Of a stretch of DNA of 64,000 bases, positions 59,056-64,000 are shown piece by piece. Position numbers and translations under genes: made by a program. The DNA lies in assembly GCF_008086045.1 (NCBI RefSeq), contig NZ_VSEY01000021.1:1-64000 (forward strand). The letters run 5' to 3'. The notes under the pieces are model-generated. The model did not search any database. It was given only the letters and a program-made list of their open reading frames with translations, and was not told the DNA's origin. Source of the DNA: Nonomuraea sp. PA05 (GTDB taxonomy: Bacteria > Actinomycetota > Actinomycetes > Streptosporangiales > Streptosporangiaceae). How positions within the stretch are numbered: the first letter of the stretch is position 1; the number at the start of each line of letters is the position of its first letter.

Positions 59056-59957
59056 CTGGCGGCTCCGTTCTTGGGTGGCTGAGTCTTGCCGAGCCGCCGC
59101 TTCGGCAGCTCGCTGATCACCGCCGCGTCCTGGTCGCCCAGACCCGCGGCGACCGCTTCGGCCATGACGTCGCCCGCGCTCTCGGTCAGCGGCAGGAAGA
59201 TCCCGCGGGACATGGCGTCGTTCGCCGCCAGGCGGAGGTCCTTCTCCATCAGGCGGCTCTTGAAGGCCGCGGGCTCGTAGCAGCGCTCGCGCATGAACGC
59301 GGCGCGGAAGGCCAGGACCGGCGAGCTGAACCCGCTGTTCGCCATCACGTCGATGAGCAGGTCGCGGTCGAGCCCGGCGCTGACGCCGTAGGAGACCGCC
59401 TCAGCGAAGGCCACGGTCTGCACGCCGAGCAGCAGGTTGAAGGCCAGCTTGATGGTGCTGGCCGCGCCGGCTGCGCCCAGGTAGCGGATCTCTTGGCCCA
59501 GGACGCCGAGCAGGTCGCCGACGGCCTCCACGTCGTTGGGGTCGCCCGCGGTGAAGATCCGCAGGTTGCCGCCCCGGGCCATCACCGGGTTGCCCAGCAC
59601 GCACGCCTCGACGCGGGCCAGGCCCGCGCTGGACAGGCGGTTGGCCGCCATCCGCGCGTACAGCGGCGAGGTGGTGGTCGTGTCCACCACCACCGTGCCC
59701 TTCTTGAGCCTCGGCAGCATGGCGTCGAAGAGCACCTGCTCGACGGCCGACTCGTCGCTCAGCGAAAGCAGGACGATCGAGGCGTCCGTGGTGGCCTCGG
59801 GCGTGGGGATCGCCCGCGCGCCCGCCTCGACCAGCGAGGCGGACTTGGCGCGCGTGCGGTTGAAGACGGACACGGGGTGCCCGACCTCCAGCAGCCGGTG
59901 TCCCATGCCCGCGCCCATCGCTCCGCTCCCGAAGAGCGCGACGTGTGGCAGGCTCAT
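59052..59957 (-). CDS. Beta-hydroxyacid-dehydrogenase-like NAD(P) oxidoreductase
   Basis: A 301-residue protein. The Rossmann motif FGSGAMGAGMGHRLLEVG (residues 9-26) is followed by FNRTRAK, which suggests NADP, then the catalytic-Lys region AASTIKLAFNLLLG near 168 and the dimer helix FSSPVLAFRAAFMRE. It belongs to the 3-hydroxyisobutyrate/tartronate-semialdehyde reductase group, which also includes imine reductases. Such an enzyme is not part of standard type II polyketide assembly. It is tightly coupled to its neighbours (ATGA on both sides). Confidence 0.88.
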   Translation of the reverse strand: MSLPHVALFGSGAMGAGMGHRLLEVGHPVSVFNRTRAKSASLVEAGARAIPTPEATTDASIVLLSLSDESAVEQVLFDAMLPRLKKGTVVVDTTTTSPLYARMAANRLSSAGLARVEACVLGNPVMARGGNLRIFTAGDPNDVEAVGDLLGVLGQEIRYLGAAGAASTIKLAFNLLLGVQTVAFAEAVSYGVSAGLDRDLLIDVMANSGFSSPVLAFRAAFMRERCYEPAAFKSRLMEKDLRLAANDAMSRGIFLPLTESAGDVMAEAVAAGLGDQDAAVISELPKRRLGKTQPPKNGAAR

Positions 59958-60343
59958 GATGTCGGGGCCCCGGCGGACAGCGTCTCGGCGGAGAGCTGCG
60001 AGATGCAGCGCATGGTGGCGTTGCGGAAATACTGCCCGAACCCCTCGGGCGTGCCGGTGTCGCGCGTCTCCGCCAGGTAGGGGGCCAGCTTCGCCTCCAG
60101 CGCGTGCACCCCCTTGTGCCTGGCCATGTTCTTGGCCACGTGGATCAGGTCGCCCTCGTAGTGGATGACGCGGATCATCACTTCGTCCTTGATGAACACC
60201 GCGGTGCCCACCAGGCGGCCCGCCTCCTTGCCCTCGTCGTCCACCAGCACGGGTGTGGCCACGCGCTGGAACCCGGCGAAGATCTCGGCGATCTCGTCCT
60301 CGTGGCCGGGCTTGACCCGGTAGGTGATGGCTGCGTACGGCAT
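59954..60343 (-). CDS. SchA/CurD-like domain protein
   Basis: A 129-residue protein of the SchA/CurD-like family (PF04486). The start MPYAAITYRVKPGHEDEIAE is ABM-like (ferredoxin fold), and VGTAVFIKDEVMIRVIHYEG and ARHKGVHALEAKLAPYL are typical of spore-pigment and pentangular polyphenol clusters. The role is not settled; cyclase or monooxygenase-helper functions are suggested. It shares one base with the ketoreductase stop (TGATG). Confidence 0.88.
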   Translation of the reverse strand: MPYAAITYRVKPGHEDEIAEIFAGFQRVATPVLVDDEGKEAGRLVGTAVFIKDEVMIRVIHYEGDLIHVAKNMARHKGVHALEAKLAPYLAETRDTGTPEGFGQYFRNATMRCISQLSAETLSAGAPTS

Positions 60344-61074
60344 CAGATTCCTCCGTCGACGTTCAGGGTCGTTCCAGTGATGTACCGGGACAGGTCACCG
60401 GCGAAGAACAACACGGCGCCCACCAGGTCGTCGGCCGTGCCCAGCCGGCCCAGCGCGGTCATGCCGGCCAGGCGCTGCCGCAGCGGAGGCGGCAGCGCCT
60501 CGCCCTTGTCGATCACACCGGGGGCGATCGTGTTGACCCGGATGCCCCGGGAGCCGAGCTCCTTGGCCAGCGACCTGGTCAGGCCGATCAGCGCCGCCTT
60601 CGAAGCGGAGTAGTGCGCCGTCGCGGGCCGGCCCCGCAGCGCGGCCGAGGCGCCGATGTAGATCACGCTGGCGCCCTCGGACAGCAAGGGCAACGCCGCC
60701 TGCGTGACCAGGAAGTGCGAGGTGAGGTTCGTGCCGATGACGCGTTGCCACTCCTCGCCGGAAAGCTCGTCCATCGGCGCCTCGGCGGCCACGCCGACGT
60801 TGTCCACGACGACGTCGAGCTCGCCGAACGCCTCGCCGCAGACGGCGGCCAGCCGCCGCACGTCGTCGGCCGAGGTCACGTCGGCGCGGACCACGTGGTG
60901 GTCGTCACCGAACTCCTTCAGCTCCCTGGACAGCTCGTCGGCCGCCTCGCCGGCCTGCCGGTGACAGGTCACCACCTTGGCGCCGCCACGGGCGAGCGCG
61001 AGTACCGTCGCCTTGCCGAGACCGCGCGTCCCGCCTGTGACGAGGACACGTTTGCCGGTTATCGCCAGGTCCAT
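60343..61074 (-). CDS. Ketoreductase/SDR, first paralogue
   Basis: A 243-residue SDR. VTGGTRGLGKATVLALARGG (residues 12-31) is the NADPH site; YIGASAALRGRPATAHYSAS ... K gives Ser, Tyr and Lys of the active site near 140-160; the end is TGTTLNVDGG. The usual NNAG reads DNVG here. It is a clear paralogue of the SDR at 62208-62939 (same length, shared GSRGIRVN, EEWQRVI, LTRSLAKELGS). In type II clusters such reductases act at fixed carbonyls of the poly-beta-ketone. Confidence 0.91.
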   Translation of the reverse strand: MDLAITGKRVLVTGGTRGLGKATVLALARGGAKVVTCHRQAGEAADELSRELKEFGDDHHVVRADVTSADDVRRLAAVCGEAFGELDVVVDNVGVAAEAPMDELSGEEWQRVIGTNLTSHFLVTQAALPLLSEGASVIYIGASAALRGRPATAHYSASKAALIGLTRSLAKELGSRGIRVNTIAPGVIDKGEALPPPLRQRLAGMTALGRLGTADDLVGAVLFFAGDLSRYITGTTLNVDGGI

Positions 61075-61101
61075 CGTTCCTCCGTTCGGTTCGAGTCGTG
61101 T

Positions 61102-61554
61102 TCAGGCCAGCGCGACGGCCGCCGCGTTGACGACCAGCGCGACCACGGAGAGCACGGTCCGCAGCAGGTGCCAGCGGCGCCACACCGGACGCGGGTCCGT
61201 CCAGTCCTGCGGCATCGCGGCCGGGTCGAGCCCCTTGACCCGGCGGTTGATGGGCACGTTGCACAGGTGCGACACCGCCGAGACCCCGACCATCAGGACG
61301 CCGGCGATCACGAAGAGCGAACGCGTCCCCGCCTCCGGCGTCACGACGGCGAGCAGCACGTCCACCAGTGCGGTGCTCAGCACGATGACCGGCATCGTGG
61401 GGTCGTAGTTGCGGCCGAGCAGTTGGTGGGCCTGCACGTAACGGTCGGGAGGCAGGGCACGCAGCGCCGGCACGACGCTGAGCGCGACGCAGAACAGCAC
61501 GCCCGCGGTCAGGCCGCTGCCCAGAACCGCCATGGTGCCCATCAGCTCCCTCAT
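61102..61554 (-). CDS. DUF1772 membrane protein (anthrone-oxygenase-like), first
   Basis: A 150-residue protein with four hydrophobic helices and the DUF1772 loop NVPINRRVKGLDP, ending in WHLLRTVLSVVALVVNAAAV. The family includes anthrone oxygenases without cofactor in aromatic polyketide pathways. It is paralogous to the protein at 62956-63420 (NVPINR.V, LDP, DW, W..L.RT). ATG 61554 overlaps the stop of the preceding gene (ATGA); a longer frame upstream is rejected. Confidence 0.85.
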   Translation of the reverse strand: MRELMGTMAVLGSGLTAGVLFCVALSVVPALRALPPDRYVQAHQLLGRNYDPTMPVIVLSTALVDVLLAVVTPEAGTRSLFVIAGVLMVGVSAVSHLCNVPINRRVKGLDPAAMPQDWTDPRPVWRRWHLLRTVLSVVALVVNAAAVALA

Positions 61555-61883
61555 ACCGGGCTCTTCTCCTCCTCCGCGTACGCGGCCTGGACCGTATAGA
61601 CCCCGAAGGGCACACCCCGCGAGCGGTCCTGGAGAGGACGCAGCGGAGCGGTCGTCGAGCGATGCGACTCCCCTTCCTCCCAGGCGCGGAAGGCCTCCAG
61701 GTCGCGCCACTCGCTCAGCACCACGAAACCGGCCGGGTCGTGCACCGAGCGCAGCAGCTCGTTGCGCAGCAGCCCGGCAGTGCCTGCCAGGCTCCGGCTG
61801 ATCCGGTGGTAGGCGTCGGCCACGGCCTGGGTCCCGGCCTCGGCGGCCGTGACGAAGACGAGGACGCGCACCCGCTCGCTCAT
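61551..61883 (-). CDS. ABM-family monooxygenase-like protein, first
   Basis: A 110-residue ferredoxin-like protein of the antibiotic biosynthesis monooxygenase superfamily. VRVLVFVTAAEAG at the start, LAGTAGLLRNELLRSVHDP near 33-51 and GFVVLSEWRDLEAFRAWEE near 52-70 are typical (strand and helix order of ABM). The C-terminus is Pro/Arg-rich and then aromatic (FGVYTVQAAY). Cofactor-free quinone-forming oxygenation is the known activity in related pathways. It is coupled to neighbours by ATGA on both sides. Confidence 0.86.
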   Translation of the reverse strand: MSERVRVLVFVTAAEAGTQAVADAYHRISRSLAGTAGLLRNELLRSVHDPAGFVVLSEWRDLEAFRAWEEGESHRSTTAPLRPLQDRSRGVPFGVYTVQAAYAEEEKSPV

Positions 61884-62206
61884 CGCCGGTCGGCCGTCTC
61901 GCGCGACATGTCGTAGACCACGTTCATGGTGGTCATGGACCCGCCCGACCGGTACGGGTGGAGCTTGGTGCGGTGCTCCAGGTGCCGCTCGCTCTTCTCG
62001 AACTCCCTGAAGCGCGGCTCATCCACCCAATCGCTGATGATGTAGTAGATCCCGGGCTCCTCGGCGCTCTTGGACAGCCACTGGCCGCGGTTGGCGGGGT
62101 GCTGGGTGACCGCGCCGCCGACCTGATACCAGGTGCGCTCGAACTCCTCGTCCATGCCGGGTTTGATCTGCATGCGCAACATGACCCGGAAGGTGCCTGC
62201 CGTCAT
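61880..62206 (-). CDS. ABM-family protein, second
   Basis: A 108-residue ABM-fold protein. FRVMLRMQIKPGMDEEFERT at the start, AEEPGIYYIISDWVDEPRFRE in the middle, and a tail with LHPYRSGGSMTTMNVVYDM. ATG 62206 gives family length and begins one base after the stop of the SDR gene; an upstream frame to 62263 is excluded because it lies within that SDR. It differs clearly from the first ABM protein, so the two likely act at different steps. Confidence 0.86.
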   Translation of the reverse strand: MTAGTFRVMLRMQIKPGMDEEFERTWYQVGGAVTQHPANRGQWLSKSAEEPGIYYIISDWVDEPRFREFEKSERHLEHRTKLHPYRSGGSMTTMNVVYDMSRETADRR

Positions 62207-62207
62207 G

Positions 62208-62939
62208 TCAGATGCCTCCGTCCACGTGGATGGTCTCGCCGCTGACGAAGCTCGCCAGGTCACTGGCCAGGAAGAGCACGACGTTCGCGATCTCCTGGGA
62301 GACGCCGAGCCGGCCGAGCGCGATCAGGTTGCGGTAGCGCTCCCGGACCGGAGCCGGAATGTCGATCTCCGTCTCCACCGGGCCGGGCGCGACCACGTTC
62401 ACCCTGATCCCACGGGAGCCGAGCTCCTTGGCCAGGGAGCGCGTCAGCCCGATGAGCCCGGCCTTGGCGGCGGTGTAGTGGGCGCGCAGCGGCACTCCGA
62501 CCGTGGCCACGCGCGAGCCGACGTTGATGATCGACGCGCCCTCGCCGAGCAGCGGCAGAGTCCCGCCGACGACGAACGCGGCGCCCGTCAGGTTGGTGTC
62601 GATCACCCGCTGCCATTCCTCCGCCGTCAGCTCGGCGAACGGGATGTGGCTGATCGAGCCCGCGTTGTTGACGACGATGTCCAGCGTGCCGAAGCGGGTG
62701 CGGCACTCCTCGGCGAGCCTGGTGACGTCCCCTGGCACGCCGACGTCCGCCTTGATCACGTGATGGTTGTCACCGAGCTCCTTCAGCTCCCTGGCGAGTT
62801 GCTCGGCCGCCTCGCCCTCCTGCCGGTAACAGGTGACGACGTCGGCGCCGGCACGGGCGAGGGTGAGAACGATCGCCCGGCCGATGCCCCGGGTGCCTCC
62901 CGTGACGAGCGCCTTCTTCCCGGCGAGTCGCAGTTCCAT
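62208..62939 (-). CDS. Ketoreductase/SDR, second paralogue
   Basis: A 243-residue SDR. VTGGTRGIGRAIVLTLARAG (residues 12-31) is the NADPH site, VNNAGSIS lies near 88, NVGSRVATVGVPLRAHYTAA plus K holds the active-site Ser, Tyr and Lys near 140-160, and the end is SGETIHVDGGI. It retains NNAG, unlike its paralogue at 60343-61074. It is followed in the operon by an ABM gene and preceded by a DUF1772 gene 16 bp away. Confidence 0.92.
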   Translation of the reverse strand: MELRLAGKKALVTGGTRGIGRAIVLTLARAGADVVTCYRQEGEAAEQLARELKELGDNHHVIKADVGVPGDVTRLAEECRTRFGTLDIVVNNAGSISHIPFAELTAEEWQRVIDTNLTGAAFVVGGTLPLLGEGASIINVGSRVATVGVPLRAHYTAAKAGLIGLTRSLAKELGSRGIRVNVVAPGPVETEIDIPAPVRERYRNLIALGRLGVSQEIANVVLFLASDLASFVSGETIHVDGGI

Positions 62940-62955
62940 GGATGTCCCTTCGCGT

Positions 62956-63420
62956 TCAGATGAGGGTGGTCGCAGCCGCGGCGTTGACCGCGAAGGCCAG
63001 CAAGGCCAGTGCCGTGCGGATGAGGTTCCAGCTCCGCCAGCGCAGCCGCGGGTCCCGGCGCTCCCAGTCGTCGGGGCGGACGTCGGGATCGAGCGAGGTC
63101 ACGTACCGGTTGATCGGCACGTTCTTGACGACCGAGATCGTCATCACGACGAGCAGCAGCCCGGCCGCGACCGCGAACAGCGCGCGGGAGGCGGCAGTCG
63201 GCGCCACGAAGATCAGTACGACGTCCAGCACGCAGGTCAACGCGTTGACGATCGGCATGAAGGGGTCGTAGCGCGACCACAGGAAGCGGGTCGCGGAAAC
63301 GTACTTGTCGTACGGCTGCACCAGCATCCAGGGCACGACCCCGATCACGGTGGAGAGCATGATGCCGGCCGCGAGGCCGTTGCCGACCAGCGCGAGCGGC
63401 ACCAGCACCTGCATCGCCAC
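62956..63420 (-). CDS. DUF1772 membrane protein (anthrone-oxygenase-like), second
   Basis: A 154-residue protein with four hydrophobic helices, a central DKYVSATRFLWSRYDPFMPI segment and the loop NVPINRYVTSLDP. It is a paralogue of 61102-61554. It begins 1 bp after the stop of the aromatase gene. Together with the ABM proteins it probably oxidises an anthrone-type ring to a quinone. Confidence 0.86.
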   Translation of the reverse strand: MAMQVLVPLALVGNGLAAGIMLSTVIGVVPWMLVQPYDKYVSATRFLWSRYDPFMPIVNALTCVLDVVLIFVAPTAASRALFAVAAGLLLVVMTISVVKNVPINRYVTSLDPDVRPDDWERRDPRLRWRSWNLIRTALALLAFAVNAAAATTLI

Positions 63421-63421
63421 G

Positions 63422-63889
63422 TCACGCCGGGGCCGAGGCCGCGCGGGCGGCGCTCTCGACCTGTTCCTTGATGCGGCGCATCTGCACGAGCGTGTTGCGG
63501 TTGATGCGATCGGTCATGCCCGGATCGTCGACGGGGGCCTCGGGCTTCATGTGGAAGTCCTGGATCCAGCGCATCCGCACGCCCTCGCGGGTGTCCGTGT
63601 ACTCCCACCGGATCTTCATGTACTCGAACGGGCCCGTCTCGACGCGCTCGGCGCGGACGGTGCCGGACCGCCGGTCGGCAACGCGCTCGGAGACCCAGCT
63701 CCAGACCTTGCCGTTCTCGTCGGGGTGCATCGTCAGCCGGAAGCGCACCAGGTCGCCTTCGCGGTGCAGGATGTCGGCGGCGGCGTACTCGCTGAACAGG
63801 CTCGGCCACGACTCCACGTCGTTGGTCATGTCCCAGACGAGGTCGAAGGGCGCCGCGATGAAGATCTCGTTATCGGTGTGACCTGCCAT
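63422..63889 (-). CDS. Polyketide aromatase/cyclase (SRPBCC, TcmN-N/WhiE-VI type)
   Basis: A 155-residue START-fold protein that folds and aromatises the first rings of a nascent poly-beta-ketone bound to ACP. AAPFDLVWDMTNDVESWPSL at residues 12-31 is the family hallmark; RMRWIQDFHMKPEAPVDDPG near 110 and a C-terminal helix with MTDRINRNTLVQMRRIKE line the pocket (conserved Arg, Trp and His). The monodomain form resembles WhiE-VI/TcmN-N, which set first-ring closure in pentangular/long-chain systems. It follows the ACP gene with a GGAGTGAGGT ribosome site. Confidence 0.93.
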   Translation of the reverse strand: MAGHTDNEIFIAAPFDLVWDMTNDVESWPSLFSEYAAADILHREGDLVRFRLTMHPDENGKVWSWVSERVADRRSGTVRAERVETGPFEYMKIRWEYTDTREGVRMRWIQDFHMKPEAPVDDPGMTDRINRNTLVQMRRIKEQVESAARAASAPA

Positions 63890-63899
63890 GACCTCACTC

Positions 63900-64000
63900 C
63901 TAAGCGGCCGGGAGCCGGTGGTTGACGAAATCGAGCGTCTCGCGGGGCGTCTGGAGCTTGTCCATGACGTCGTCCGGCATCTCGACGCCGTAGTCGCGCT
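63900..64000 (-). CDS. Acyl carrier protein of type II PKS, C-terminal part (cut by window edge)
   Basis: The last 33 sense codons before the stop at 63900 read RDYGVEMPDDVMDKLQTPRE then TLDFVNHRLPAA. This is the helix III-IV end of minimal-PKS ACPs (YGVxxPDDV..KLxTP...DFVN). The phosphopantetheine Ser lies beyond the window edge. The TAG stop is 10 bp before the aromatase start, so the operon clearly continues to the right, where the ketosynthase genes would be expected. Confidence 0.9.
   Translation of the reverse strand, partial: RDYGVEMPDDVMDKLQTPRETLDFVNHRLPAA

Overview
The window is high-GC DNA (roughly 70 %) with GTG/ATG starts, many ATGA or GTGA stop-start overlaps, a WhiB protein, a SARP regulator and F420/P450-type secondary metabolism. 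This points to a filamentous actinomycete, most likely Streptosporangiales (Nonomuraea/Actinomadura-like); the genus is an inference.

Region 1 (1-23.4 kb) is conserved chromosomal core. After about 1.5 kb of low-complexity, G-rich, gene-free DNA that carries a 6C-type small RNA (about 905-992, minus), the order is: degenerate Fic-like protein, acsA, nhaA, holin-like membrane protein, alpha/beta hydrolase, DUF309, TetR + aldo/keto reductase, marP, HEAT protein, Nudix, nth, small pseudokinase, crp, metallo-hydrolase, Nudix, RidA, DUF4177, two ArsA-type ATPases, wblA/whiB4, class A PBP (ponA2-like), GatB/YqeY, metallophosphoesterase. Much of this matches the mycobacterial acs-marP-nth-crp-bagA/B-whiB4-ponA2 order, which supports the assignments.

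Region 2 (23.4-29.5 kb) is a decaying integrative element in the 3' end of a tRNA-Pro(CGG) gene. The intact tRNA lies at the left, and a 45-bp copy of its 3' part lies at 29492-29536. Inside are a hydrolase/TetR pair, a membrane coiled-coil protein, a DUF1963 protein, a regulator tail, a frameshifted Nudix gene, a small secreted protein, a Flp-like pilin and a truncated integrase. Lower coding density and mixed codon use set it apart.

Region 3 (about 31 kb to the right edge) is a biosynthetic gene cluster. The right edge cuts into a type II PKS acyl carrier protein. It is preceded, in transcription order after the ACP, by a TcmN/WhiE-VI-type aromatase/cyclase, two SDR ketoreductases, two DUF1772 anthrone-oxygenase-like membrane proteins, two ABM monooxygenases, a SchA/CurD-like protein, a beta-hydroxyacid-dehydrogenase-like enzyme, an O-methyltransferase, a luciferase-like oxidoreductase and RmlA. 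Further left are an AfsR-like SARP, two MarR paralogues with an exporter and an NAD(P)H-binding protein, an amino-sugar cassette (UDP-sugar dehydrogenase, UXS/ArnA-like epimerase, PLP aminotransferase, RmlC-like epimerase, small methyltransferase), a private acetyl-CoA carboxylase (AccDA fusion, AccB, AccC), a B12-binding radical SAM enzyme, a POT transporter, a second O-methyltransferase, one glycosyltransferase and two P450s with a ferredoxin. Together these suggest a glycosylated, O-methylated, heavily oxidised aromatic polyketide (pentangular/polycyclic type) with its own malonyl-CoA supply. KS genes are not in the window, so the scaffold is inferred.

The most distinctive signals are a pair of TTTGA-N3-TCAAA operators, 32 bp apart centre to centre, found at both MarR loci; the att duplication around the tRNA-Pro; the 6C RNA; the cobalamin radical SAM gene inside the acetyl-CoA carboxylase operon; and gene 3' ends, including stop codons, that are tandemly duplicated at three places.
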